Shown piece by piece: positions 49,992 through 60,649 of a stretch of DNA of 64,000 nucleotides (within the stretch, counting starts at the first letter, position 1; every line of letters begins with the position of its first letter). This DNA is from Costus lasius (Eukaryota; Streptophyta; Magnoliopsida; Zingiberales; Costaceae): positions 24,493,501 to 24,557,500 of the forward strand of contig CM050446.2 of the NCBI GenBank assembly GCA_027563935.2. The letters are read 5' to 3'. The position numbers and the translations under genes were made by a program. The notes beneath the pieces were generated by a model, which saw only the letters and a program-made list of their open reading frames with translations, was not told the origin of the DNA and did no database searches.

Positions 49992-52331
49992 TAGGGGTGG
50001 CAAAAAATTATACGACCCGCCAACACGACACGACACGACACGAGTTTTCGCGGGTTTGGGTTTCACATAATCGTGTTTCGTGTCATTATCGTGTTGACCC
50101 GTTTATGACACGCTACAATTCGTGTCGTGTCGTGTCGTGTCGCGGGTTGACCCGCCTAACCCATATATAATATATATTATATAATATTAATATATAATAT
50201 TAATATTATATAAGCTAAAACCCTAATATTTCCCTTCCGCGGTTCCGCCGACGCCCGATTGCCGCTTCCGCCGACGCCCTAATATTTTCTCATTTTCGCT
50301 TCCGCCGACGCCCGATTGCCTTGCCCGAAGCTCGGAAGCTTGCTACCCCCCGAGTCCCCGACGGCCCGACCCCGAGTACTATTTTCCCTTCCCATATCCG
50401 CCTTTCTCTCTTCTGTAACTATAATCGCCTTGCCGCTTCCGCCGACGCCCTAATATTTTCTCTTTTCTTGCAGCAGTACCCCCGAGGCCCGAGTCCCCGA
50501 CGGCCCGACCCCGAGTACTATTTTCCCTTCCCATATCCGCCTTTCTCTCTTCTGTAACTATAATCGCCTTGCCGCTTCCGCCGACGCCCTAATATTTTCT
50601 CTTTTCTTGCAGCAGTATAAGCAGCAGATCTCTTCTTGCAGCGGTACAAGTAGCAGATCTCTTCCTCTAATAAAATCACAAGTAGCGGTGAAACAAGGCT
50701 CAGGAGCGCTTGCCGGTAACAACTTCTCTTCTCTCTTTTTTTGTTAATTCTCTCTCGTTCTCTTCACGGATTTTTTTGTTCGCATTTTCTACCTCTTTCG
50801 CCTTTCTCAGTCCCTCATCTCTTTTTTGTGTGTGTGTTTTTTTTGTCCGATTCCGATCTTTTTTTGTGTGTGTTTTTTGTCCGATTCCGATTTTGTGCTC
50901 TTTGTCAGTTTACTTCTTGTCTCTTTCTGGATTTTTTTTTTATTTGATTCTGACTTCTCGTTCTTTGTTTGATACGAGGCCAAGAAGGAATCTCTTTCCT
51001 TTTTTTTTTGACAATCCTCTTTCTTTCTTGCCCTTCCCTTTTTTTTTTACGCTACATCTCTGTTTCATCCTTCCATTTCACTTCTTCTCTCTTTTATTAA
51101 TTCAGGAAACTTGCTTTTCTTCAATCAACCGAGACTTCCCCTTCCTTAATCAACCAACACTCTTAATTAGAATGTCATCTTTGCTACTTTTATTTCTGTT
51201 TTGTCTATGCTGATGTTAGGCGTCTTGTCAGGCTGATGCTATCATTTCAAGGATGAAGGCTGAAGGTTACATGGAGAGGACAGTGGAACCAACACTCTTA
51301 ATTACTTCAGATATAGTAATGTCTGAGTTTTTTGAAATGAAGTTTCAGATAATAACTTCAGTTGTGTATGTCACCACTCTTTTGGCGTTAGAATAGTTGG
51401 GACATTATAGTTTTTTATTTTGGTACTGAGATGCTGAGGTAGATTCAGTCTTTTACCCGTTTGTCCCAGTTTAATTTTGTATTGACAAAAGTGTTCTCAA
51501 TTCTAGTTGCGAATATGGAGTGCGGTTTAATCCATCTTCGAGAGATTTTAGCTATCTCTTGATATGTTTTTTTCTTTTTGTTTCAAATCTTGTTCTTTAC
51601 CAAGTTAGAGGCATGATACTTGAATTTCTGATTCAATGAAAATTTTTCTTCTTCAGGCACTGTCTTAAGGATCTTAGCTATCTCTTGGTATGTTCTTTTT
51701 TTTTTGTTTCAAATCATGTTCTTTACCGCGGATTCATCTCTCGGAGTATTTATGTGATGTGTAGTAAGCTTGTTCTGAGTTTCACCTTTTTGAAGTTGTC
51801 ATCTTATCTTCTTTTTTTTTTTTGGTTTGATGATTGATAAAACATATACAAAAATAATCACTAATCAATGTGCCTATATCACTACTTTTTTGTTAAACTT
51901 TTATAGTTTTAATTCGATTTGATGATGAGGTATTGTCTATTGAGGTTGTTAAAATTTAAATATTGATTAAATATGTTATTTTTATTAATCGTGTCATATC
52001 GTGTCATATCGTGTCGTGTTGTATCGTGTCATATGACAGACCTATTTATTAAACGTGTTAATCGTGTCGTATCGTGTTGTGTCATATGATAGACCTATTT
52101 ATTAATCGTGTTAATCGTGTCGTGTCATGTTGTATCATACAACGCGACCTATTTAGTAAACGTGTTAATCGTGTCGTGTCGTGTAACCCGTTTAAATAAG
52201 TGGGTCGTGTTCGTGTTTTATATATTGACCCGTATGTATAAACGGGTCGTGTTCGGGTCGAGCATAAACGTGTCGCGGGTCAAGTATGACACGACACGAA
52301 CACGACCCATTTACACGAATTGCCAGCCCTA
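49992..52331 (+). mobile_element. Non-autonomous hAT element
   Basis: It is flanked by a perfect 8-bp duplication CACGACGC (49984-49991 and 52332-52339) and ends in TAGGGGTGGCAA and TTGCCAGCCCTA. The left 190 bp are nearly those of the hAT at 13868, with the same GACCCG and CGTGTCG arrays; the right end holds several more copies (51990-52310). No transposase domain is present. The inside has a GC-rich zone with a 139-bp duplication, then a T-rich pyrimidine tract (50720-51120). Confidence 0.93.
50351..50620. repeat. 139-bp tandem duplication inside the hAT element
   Basis: The units start at 50351 and 50490 with CGAGTCCCCGACGG and run to TTCTTGCAGCAGTA. A shorter related piece (GCTTCCGCCGACGCCC) lies ahead at 50264-50314. 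Confidence 0.85.
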
Positions 52332-52489
52332 CACGACGCCCAGCAAGAAACTCAGCTTTCCGCAGATGAAGGAATAAATCGAATTCACCACCTCGAAACT
52401 GAGGTTGAGCGCCAAGGATGAACACAGTCCTCCATTTTAGAGTCTGTGCATGAGCTTCAGGCGAGGCTGCGTCAACGCTGGGGATGATC

Positions 52490-53498
52490 TTATTTGGTTT
52501 CACCCATCACTTGGTCAGCTTTCTGTTTTTCTAGTAGTTTATTTTAGTTTTTAGTTTTCATCTGTCTGTTTTTAGTTTATTACATTCTCAGTTGCATGTT
52601 TTAGTTTTCTTAGTTGTATCAACATCTATAGTGTTTTACCCAACCCCACTCTTTTCATTCATGATATTTGCTTTGTCTTCTAGTATTGCATTGTTCTATG
52701 CCTACTTGATTGCTTGGGATGGGAATCTTGACTTTTATTTACCTATGGTCTATACTGGTTATGATTTGCATATATGATTCTTTGGTTTACTGTAGTTGAT
52801 TGATGTAATTAACACAATTGCTATTGATAGAATCTTGAAGAGGATGCTTGTTGCTTTACCTTTGCCTTGGTATGCATCTCATGTGTCATGATTACTTGAT
52901 TCTTATTTCTTCACTCTACTTCATTTGTGCACTTTGTCATGGGGATTAGAAATAAAAATAGTGGTACCGAAGTGTTCTTATACATTGCACTTTGTATCTC
53001 CACTTGGCACTATTCTTAGCATCTTACCAGCAAAAGGGATAGTGGTACCTAAATTCATCATACTTGGCACTAACCCCATGATTTTCAATAATGACAGTGG
53101 CATCGAAGTGGTACCGAAGCAACGCTTGGCACTTGGCACTGTATTTCTTTAAAAACACAAAAAAGGCACCACATAGGGACTATGTGGTACTGATGCTATT
53201 CTCCCATGACTTAGTACACAGGGTTATGCTTTTTGAAAGCTTGATCAATCATATCATGTGCGTGAGATGCATCGTAGAGGTTTTGGTTATGTAACTTTGC
53301 ATGTTCTATAGATTGTATTCATGATAATTGGTTTAATTTGCTTTCCATACTGCTTTATAACCTGAAGAATTGTTGTGTTTAACCATTAACCTCATTAGAC
53401 CTACTTAAGCTACTTTGAGATTCCTTATTCCATGTCATCATTGTATTCTAGACAATTCAATTGCTTGAGGACAAGCAAAACTTTAAGTCCGATGTATT
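52490..53498 (+). other. Noncoding 3' region of element C
   Basis: No ORF of note. It includes a set of short diverged repeats (GTGGTACC-AA-T and TTGGCACT, 52963-53190). It ends with TTGAGGACAAGCAAAACTTT and AAGTCC, the Athila polypurine-type signal, just before the 3' LTR. Confidence 0.65.
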
Positions 53499-54904
53499 TG
53501 ATGACATGTAAAAATATGATATTTCGACACCTAATTTTATTATTATTTTAGAGCAAAATGCATGTTTCATCTCATTTATTTATTTAAATACTTCATATTC
53601 TTCAGAACCTTCACTTTTCCTCTGTTTTAATGAAACATAGGTTTTTGGCCTTAAAATCAATGGAATTTGGAGAATCTGAAGGTATGAGACAATTTCCCAT
53701 GATGAGATGGAGCTATACGCCAATTTTTAGCTCAATCGGAGTCCTCTACATCATACACGGCCATGGGTGTGCATCCATGCACGGCCGTGCATCATAAGTC
53801 GTAAGAATTCACTTAACCGAGCCGTACACGGGCATGACCGTGCACCTATGCACGGCCGTGTATCGTTACGCATAGCACGATAGACGTCCGGTATTTTTCC
53901 TGTAACTTTCTATTCCGGGCTGGGAATTGGACAAAATTTTGGGAGCACCTTCCCAACTTAGCCACGAATGTTTTGGGACTGAAATCATCGGATTTGGTCA
54001 AGCAACGAGAGAGAACGAGGAAAAACGGCAATAGCTTAGGGTTTTGGGGCGATTTCGGGGCGACAGCACTGTTCCGGCGAGATTTCTTCGCCGTTCCGAC
54101 GAAAATCTTCACGCCGAGCCTTCTTCCAACCGAGATCTACCTTCTCCCTTAGTTTGATATCAACTTCTTGAGAGATTTGATGTATTTCTCGATGTATACA
54201 CTAGCGTAAACCTACTTTTCAGGGTTTGGGCATAGCCCACTGTATGAATGTTGAATGTTATGATTTGACACATATATTTCTCTATTTATCTTTGTTCTTA
54301 TTCATATTTAGGATGTTTTAATTTTTTTTTACATACTGGCCATATGTATGCATGCTTTAGATGTCGAGGGAAGGACTGAGAGGTGAACCTTGACCATCGG
54401 AACCCCTAGACTGGACTGGTGATTTCGTGTTGCGAGAGCACTCGAAATCACCCCGAGGAAGCCTACTCTTTCACAGATCCCATTGGATCCGCCTTAATCC
54501 TAGTAAACCATGAGAGTAGGACACTTGGGTTAAAACGGATACCGGACCGTGTCCTGAGAGGGAACGCGTCTGTACTATAGGAAAGGTTACCTTGAGAGCT
54601 TAGATAAAACTTTATTTAAATTGTCAAACCCTAATATTTATGCATGCTTCAGTGTGGTGAAACCTAAAACCCCAAATCTCTCTCATATATTTCAAACCTC
54701 GATCGTTTGCTTTCTGCTTCGCTTGATTTAAGCCTGCTCTAGTTTAATTGCTTGCTCTAGGATTTTAGACACTTCTCCATTAATCGTTAACCTAGCTATT
54801 GATTTATTGATTTGTTAGTACTTGACCCTAGTCCCTGTGGGTTCGATCTTAATTATTACGCGATAGACCGTGCACTTGCGGTAGCAGCTGTTTAGGTCAT
54901 ATCA
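53499..54904 (+). mobile_element. 3' LTR of element C
   Basis: 1406 bp, same ends as the 5' LTR, about 96 percent alike by eye. The dyad block is at 53752-53865. Confidence 0.93.
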
Positions 54905-55794
54905 ATTACGGCACAGCCGTAAACCTTATTACGGCCGTAATTACAACGTAGCTCGCGATTTTCTCGGTCAACTCCGAAGCCCGAATCTTGCGCGGACCAT
55001 ATCTTTTGATCCAGGCCTCCAAATTAATATCCGAAAGATGCTACGGACTTGTCTTAAAGAGGAGAAAACACACGAGTCAAAAGCACCAATTTTTATCTAG
55101 AATCGAGAGAGCAATCGATAGAGAGGCGTTTAGGGTTTGGCCTCGCGTCGAGAGGCGTAGAGGGCACCTTAGGCCGTGATTTTTACACAGAAGCTTCGTT
55201 TGGAGGTGGAGAGGACACACCAGAAGTTTCAGAGTGAAAGGAGATTATACGGAGGAGAAATCAACAAAACACCAGTCGCCGATGCTGTTCACGCGAGATT
55301 ACGATCGTAAAACTAGTGTCGAGACTCGGATGCACGAAAGTGATCCTTGAGTTCTATGTTTGATTATTTACTTATCTTCAGCATTGAGACTAATCTTGCG
55401 CGAAAGCGAGGATTGATCCCTGCATGGTTGTCTGCACGAAAGTGAGACAATCCTTTTATTAAGTAAATTACATCTTTATCATAATGAAATTAAACTGACA
55501 AAATCATTATTCATGTCTACTCATAGAAATTAAAGTGAATGAAACCTTAGTCCCAGCTTTTCTCTTTGATATTTCCGTTTTAGTTTTTGATTGCCCGTTT
55601 TCACCATTTCTATTGCCTAGATAGTAAGAAATCAATTATTCGGTACTCAACAACATAGGTCTCTGTGGGTTCGATATCTATTTTATTACTTCGAATATCT
55701 GTGCACTTGTGGACACTACAAGTCTAGGGATAACAAGTTTTTGGAGCCGTGTCAGGGAGTGACAATAGCCCTGTTCGCCAACACTTAGGTTTTG

Positions 55795-56623
55795 GCCACG
55801 ACACCTGAAACAAGTCTACCTACTTGTATTCATAAGTGTGTCATTTCAGATCACAACAATGAGGTGCATAGGGATTCCACGGGTAAGCTCATGAACGAAT
55901 TGATTCACTCCACAAGGCTAGAGTTAACTTGGAGTTGGCTATACAATGGATGCAAATGTATACATACTGTCGTTGTTGGAACAAAGAATTAGTCGTGGAC
56001 GACTTAGTTCTTCTCCGACTTACCTCACATATCTATAGGGAGAACCCAGTGCGGGAGGCTCACCAGATCTTATCCGAAGATACGACGATCTGTGTGAGAT
56101 ACTGAGTCGAGTGGACTCAGTGGCATACCGTTTGAAACTCCAATAGAGAATGTAGATGTACCCTACATTCAATGTGAACTTGAAGAAGTTTCATAAGGGT
56201 CCGGATGATCCTTCTCGGTCATTCTCTTACCTAGCCTCACCGATGGTGCGAACGGAGTTCGACCGAGAGATATGTGATATTTTATATCACTAGGTGTTGG
56301 GGATATGTAAGCTGAACTGGAGTACGGAGTTTCTCATCCGATGAGATGGATCCCCTATGGAGGAAGCAGCCTGGTACAAAGCTTCTGAATTATACTCCTC
56401 TGATGGTTCAGATGAGGTTCGATCTAAGGATTATCGAGATTTAAGGTTATCGACTCTTGGGTCATAGTTGAATGAGTAAACAATGGGTGTTTCTCATTCA
56501 TTAGGAGTGAAATACATGAGGAAGAAGCTATCTGGTATGTAGCTTCAAAGTTTGGCATACAAGGTTTAGCTGAGGAGCTACCTCGAGTCGCCAAGGACGG
56601 CGACCACCTCAGGTGGGGGAGAA
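55795..56623 (+). pseudogene. Chromovirus D integrase C-terminus and chromodomain remnant
   Basis: Frames here continue the pol gene cut at 43527. ELVVDDLVLLRL (near 55986) fits the GDxVLL motif of the integrase C-terminal domain, SRVDSVAYRLKL (near 56108) the VGPVAYRLELP block, and EEAAWYKASELY (near 56358) the start of a chromodomain. A second, partial copy of this last block (near 56518: EEAIWYVASKF-like) follows, suggesting a small internal duplication. Confidence 0.72.
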
Positions 56624-57120
56624 TGTGAGGCCCAGGCACTGGGCCCAAGCCCAGGCCTAGTCGTCTGCTCAAGCCTAGGTTCAGCAGAGCAAGCGGATCG
56701 GGAGGCGCGACTAACGATTCGAGTCGGGCGGCCTAGCGGGTTGAGCGACCCGTTTGGACAAAGCGAGTTAGGGCTACAATGCCCTCTCTTCGTGTGCGAA
56801 CGCGTGACGTGAGAGGCAGCAGCAGCAGCTGCCTCCTCCCCTCTCCCTAATCCCCTTCCTCCCGTCGTCGAGCTCCGGCGAGGGCTTCTTCGGCAGCAGC
56901 GGTGACTTCTAGCAATCTAGTGGGTTGGGCGTGGCGGTACGAGACGTGTTGGAGCAAAGGGGCGGTGTCCCCTTTTTCCTCCCTCCTCCTCATTCTTCAG
57001 CATTGCCAGTGGTGGAACCGACAGACGCCGTCTGCCGAGGTATGTCTCTTTCCCCTCTCGCTCCGGCTCCGTCTGGCAGGAGGTTTTCCGTCGGCGTGGT
57101 GCTTGCCGATCGTTTCTTCG
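56624..57120 (+). mobile_element. Truncated 3' LTR of chromovirus D
   Basis: It begins TGTGAGGCCC right after the polypurine tract and follows the 5' LTR up to GATCGTTTCTTC, where simple repeats take over. About half of the LTR is missing. Confidence 0.85.
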
Positions 57121-57420
57121 TCCAAAAACACATACATGATTGAGGTTTTAAAAAATAAACAGATAGATAAATAGATAGATAGAAACACATACATGATTTC
57201 TTAATCATGGGGATTTGTTTTAGATAGACAGATACATGATTAAGGATTAAAAAAACGAACACATACACATACGCAGCACCATGATTAAACTTTAAAAATA
57301 AACACATACATGATTAAGGTTTAAAAAAACAAAAAGATAGATAGATAGACAGATAGATAGATAAATAGATAGATAGATTGCACCATGATAGATAGATAGA
57401 TTGATAGCAAGCCAATTTCA
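57121..57420. repeat. GATA microsatellite and 30-bp repeats
   Basis: Runs of GATA units (57160-57182, 57336-57376, 57389-57409) are mixed with about five copies of an ACACATACATGATTAAGG-like unit. The block lies exactly where both the LTR and the following gene are cut. Confidence 0.88.
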
Positions 57421-57619
57421 TGACTACACAGATTTTTCTACTCTATACAAAAGAATTTGATTATTTTGTTGTTGATAGCAGTTGGACTTGTTCAATGATC
57501 CAGTATAGCAAGTGTTGCAAGTTTTTGGCATGAATGTTGATCAATAACACAGGAAAAGGCACAGAACAACAATCGCAGAAAAAAAAAGCCAATGCAGCTT
57601 AAATATAATAATAGGATAC

Positions 57620-58488
57620 CTGCGTCATCATCATCCTTCGAAGGTAAACCATCACACCTTATCGCCATGCCCCACTACATGCGGTAACATGAGTTAAGCT
57701 CAAGAATAGGTTTCTTGCTCCAATCCCCCCTAACCGTAGGATTCAAATGCAAGATCTTTGGTGGGTCCTCACCATCGACCAGTCTCAAACCCTGGAGTTC
57801 CACCATAAATTGTGAGACCCAAACAATTCCATCCCCTTGTTTTATCTTCTCCAGTTGGGGTACATACTCCTTACGCGCTCCATTAGGCTGGCCAACAACA
57901 GTAATCGAAGAGCCTACTGCTAGACCACATGGGAGAAAGAAAAGGTGCTCCCGATCAGAGCCTATCTGAACTCTTTGCCAGAGAGGACGGGCAAGATTCA
58001 AGTATTCCTTCCCCGACGGGGACTTGATCTGTGCTTTTCAAAGGATCGTGATTCTCCACATCATGCCAAGCCTTCTGACCCAGCATCCATGCATCACTGA
58101 CCATCTCCTCCAGCTGCGTGAGATTCCCGGTGGATTTGTACCCGAACCAATGCAGAACAGGCTTGATTGAGTAGAAAGAAAGATGATGCTCCTTTTTTAG
58201 TGAGGACGGGAGGTTTCGACTGTCTTCTAATTGCCGCTGGAAGGTATCTTGGTGGACCAAGACGGGGGTCCCGCCTCCGAAGTGGAGGTGAGCGGAGTTG
58301 AGGTCGTTGACTGGGCGGTCAAGCCCAGAGAAGCGGTCGTCCCCACTGAACGCATTGGCGATCTCGAGGAAGTGGTGGAACTTGAACGATATGAAAAGCA
58401 AGTAGATCGATCCAACAATTACGAGGGCGGCGTGAGAGAGCTTCCACCTCCTCACCCATGATGAGGACTCGGCGTTTCTTGCTCTCAT
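57620..58488 (-). pseudogene. Hydroxyproline O-galactosyltransferase (GALT) exon 1, broken
   Basis: The family adds galactose to arabinogalactan proteins in the Golgi and has a signal anchor, a galectin domain and a GT31 domain. The start is the ATG at 58488 (MRARNAESSSW). An anchor VIVGSIYLLFISFKF and the stem follow, then EEMVSDAWMLGQKAW. The galectin start [32 protein letters not shown] and LHLNP are clear. A 1-nt shift lies near 57960 and a TAG (57690) replaces the Gln codon usual after CYRM. The exon ends at a normal donor (CAG|GTATCC), but no exon for the galactosyltransferase domain follows. The gene is dead and truncated. Confidence 0.85.
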
Positions 58489-59164
58489 GCTCTCTTCAAT
58501 CCTCAAATCAGGGGAAAAAAGAAGAAGAGAAAACAAGGATTAAAGTCCCATGAAAGCGGGACCGATTTGCGAACTATGCAACCCCTGCAAAATCTACCAG
58601 TTGTGCATTTCAACAACACGAATGCGATCGGCAAAGCGAAGCCCAAGATGCTCGAAAAGAAGGGCGTTACCGACAAAAAAGCAAACCCTGAAACCCAGAT
58701 TTCCGCCTCGAACGCGTCTGTGGATAATGGCAGGAATTGATGTGGAGGGGAGGAAGGAGGCCGGGGCAGAGATGGGTGTAGGCGATGGGAAGTCTGCAGT
58801 TTTGAACTAACGGAGGGGATCTGTGTTGAAGCTGAAGCAGCAAGCAGTGGCGCTGTGCGTGTGCGGTCTGCCTCTGAACAGAGACGTTGGGTACCTTAAT
58901 TGTTGAGACGTGAATCTCAAAGCTGCAGTGGTAAATTTGATGCGAAGTCAATTTCACGATGCAGCGGTCCACTTTCACGATTTTTAACTCTTATCTAATC
59001 CAAAGTTTATGTCAATTTCACAATTTTTGATCAACTCACATGAAACCAAAGTAAGTTAGCGCAACAAATTTGGGGCTCGACCGGGCTCCACTCCACCACC
59101 CACCTCCGCTCCTCTGTCGCTTCCGTGAACTTGTTCGGCAGCAGCGCCAGTGACCATCCTTCAG

Positions 59165-59419
59165 GTGCAAAGAAGTGCGGAGGATAAATCCTTGCTGGTT
59201 GCTACGTACGAGGGCGAGCACAACCACGGCCAATTGCCTAGCGGAATACTCATTGCCAGCGGTGCAAGTGTAGGTGCCAAAATACGGACTCGGCGGCGCA
59301 GCCGCAGAGTTTGGTAGAGCAAATGGCGTTGTCGCTGACGAATGAACGATTCTGCTTTCAAAACCGCGTTGGCAGCCGCCATTTCCGGGATGATGTTTGG
59401 ATCCTCCCATTCTATCTAA
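59165..59419 (+). pseudogene. WRKY group IIa transcription factor, last exon, broken
   Basis: After a CAG acceptor the sequence opens [21 protein letters not shown], the zinc-finger half of a WRKY domain starting at the intron position usual for group II. A second frame gives [12 protein letters not shown] and a third AFKTALAAAISGMM and a stop, the C-terminal tail of WRKY40-like group IIa proteins. Two shifts are needed to link them. The exon with the WRKYGQK heptad was not found upstream, where 58980-59164 has no likeness. Confidence 0.85.
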
Positions 59420-59677
59420 TTAGTTAATTGAGTAGCATTTGATTGGTTTTTGCTGACCGATGTGCATAAATCTAGAGTACGAAGCTTCTAAAAATGGAAA
59501 ATCGATTCTTCACAAACCGATTCACTTGACTTAGGCGGAAACATCAACTTTGATCTCATTCCATCCCCTTCTTAGAAAATCCACTTTTTTTCACCTTCCT
59601 CGCCTCTCTTCGGCGGTGGGATACAAGTCCCAACTGGTCTTCACAAACCGATTCACTTGACTCAATGCTTTCGATCC

Positions 59678-60026
59678 CGCATCGACTGGAAGGAAAAGCC
59701 GGAGGCGCACGTCTTCAAGGCTGACCTCCCCAGGGTGAAGAAGGAGGAGGTAAAGGTGGAGGTGGAGGAAGGCCGGGGTCCTCCGGATCAGCGACGAATG
59801 CACCAAAGAGAAGGAAGAGAAGAACAATAAATGGCACCGCGTGGAGCGGAGCAGCGGCAAATTCTTGCAGAGGTTCTGGCTACCGGAAAATGCCAAGGTG
59901 GATCAGGTAAAGGCTGCCATGGAGAACGGCGTGCTCACTATGACTGTACCCAAGGTAGAAGTGAAGAAGCCGGAGGTGAAATCCATCGAGATGCATAAAT
60001 TAACCAAATTTCCTGAAGAAGTTTGA
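59678..60026 (+). pseudogene. Class I small heat-shock protein (HSP20), truncated
   Basis: The alpha-crystallin domain of a cytosolic class I sHSP is visible: [32 protein letters not shown], then after one extra base (59773-59778, GGGG) [33 protein letters not shown] and VLTMTVPK. The N-terminal arm (about 45 residues in the family) is missing. The end is unusual: the normal short tail after KSIE is replaced by [11 protein letters not shown]. In the conserved DLPGV motif Gly has become Arg. Confidence 0.88.
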
Positions 60027-60274
60027 CTTTTAAACCAGAGTTAAAGGAGAGTTAAGATTCCGTGTATATTGACTAGAAATCGTGAACGTTGACTCGACAT
60101 TGAGATTAGTGCCTGTGCTTTTTGATTTGTGTACTGCAGATAAGGGCACCCAACTGCAGATGCGGCAGTTGGGTACCCTTCTGTCAAAAATTTTTCGTTG
60201 AATCGTTGGTAATGCGTGTGCATGCTGTGGGAGCGCGTGAACTGCAGGCGTTTTGTAATGAAAAAAATTTCTAG

Positions 60275-60647
60275 TGAAGGACCCAACATAGGAAAATCTA
60301 TATTAGGTTCTTCATTTTTATACCAAACATATTTTTTTTAAAAAATAAATTATAAAGAAATGATCTACACATTCTGAGCTTTCTAATGGTACCAATATTG
60401 TCATAGAAAAAATCACGTACGATGAGAAATTAACAGAAATATTATCGTAAAAATTTCTAATTAATATTAATCAAAAATTTCTACGATAATATTTTTATTA
60501 ATTTCTCATCGTGCGTGATTTTTTCTATGACAATATTGGTACCATTGGAAAGCTTAAAATGTGTAGATCATTTTTTTATAATTTGTTTTCAAAAAAAATA
60601 TGTTTGGTGTAAAAATGAAAGACCTAACATAGGTTTTGGGTCTTTCA
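60275..60647. mobile_element. Fold-back MITE with 185-bp inverted arms
   Basis: The arms 60275-60459 and 60463-60647 are inverted copies, roughly 90 percent alike, with almost no loop. The ends read TGAAGGACCCAA at the left and TTGGGTCTTTCA at the right. No coding capacity. A transcript would form one long hairpin. The superfamily is unclear because no target duplication stands out. Confidence 0.88.
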
Positions 60648-60649
60648 AT

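Larger units (their letters stand above)
48919..52487 (+). pseudogene. Athila ORF1-type protein of element C, split by a hAT
   Basis: The coding parts are 48919-49991 and 52340-52487; the hAT element with one 8-bp duplication lies between. The protein resembles the plant Athila 'ORF-1' family (function unproven, often drawn in the env position): PPPALPPTPYGIICRDP, VQWLFQRIGWDQFF, ICYPTYILIVLEFLSSME and GGLLTPIARAVGIHP. After the hAT the frame goes on with a coiled-coil tail (HHLETEVERQ, LESVHELQARLRQRWG). Apart from the hAT the only visible break is a TGA near 52409. It is therefore the best kept ORF of the element. Confidence 0.8.
44124..54904 (+). mobile_element. Non-autonomous Athila element C
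   Basis: All termini are visible: a perfect 5-bp target duplication ATTAC (44119-44123 and 54905-54909), LTRs of 1405 and 1406 bp from TGATGACATG to ATCA, a perfect tRNA-Asp primer-binding site (45535-45552) and a polypurine-type signal (53467-53498). The interior holds gag, an aspartic protease and a separate 3' ORF, but no reverse transcriptase, RNase H or integrase between 48130 and 48919. It must have depended on a related active element. I count about 60 LTR-LTR differences by eye, near 4 percent, so the insertion is of moderate age. A hAT element later landed in its 3' ORF. Confidence 0.93.
43528..55720 (+). mobile_element. Athila family B LTR, split by element C
   Basis: The two arms, 43528-44123 and 54910-55720, join to about 1.41 kb starting TGATGACACC and ending GGACACTACA. 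They match the solo LTR at 10101-11832 (minus strand) at both ends. After 55720 about 70 bp of internal sequence remain, including a worn tRNA-Asp primer-binding site (TTGGAGCCGTGTCAGGGA, 55741-55758), so this is a truncated element or one LTR plus a stub. Its right boundary inside chromovirus D is not certain. Confidence 0.78.
39221..57120 (+). mobile_element. Ty3/gypsy chromovirus element D (Tekay/Del-like), nested and truncated
   Basis: A complete 5' LTR (39221-40208) is followed by TGGTATCAGAGG, the initiator tRNA-Met primer-binding site. Reverse transcriptase and integrase remnants follow up to 43527. An inserted Athila LTR (family B) then splits the integrase. Coding traces resume near 55800 with the integrase C-terminus and a chromodomain-like end. 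The polypurine tract GGTGGGGGAGAA (56612-56623) and a 3' LTR start TGTGAGGCCC (56624) close the element. The 3' LTR is cut at about 57120. All reading frames carry many stops. Confidence 0.88.

Noticed and set aside
50710..51213. 167-codon ORF rich in Phe, Leu and Ser inside the hAT element
   Set aside because: It is a translation of a T/C-rich tract; composition alone explains the length, and no domain is seen.
57150..57410. GATA repeats as a possible sex-linked or chromatin-boundary marker
   Set aside because: Short GATA runs are common in plant genomes and nothing else here supports such a role.
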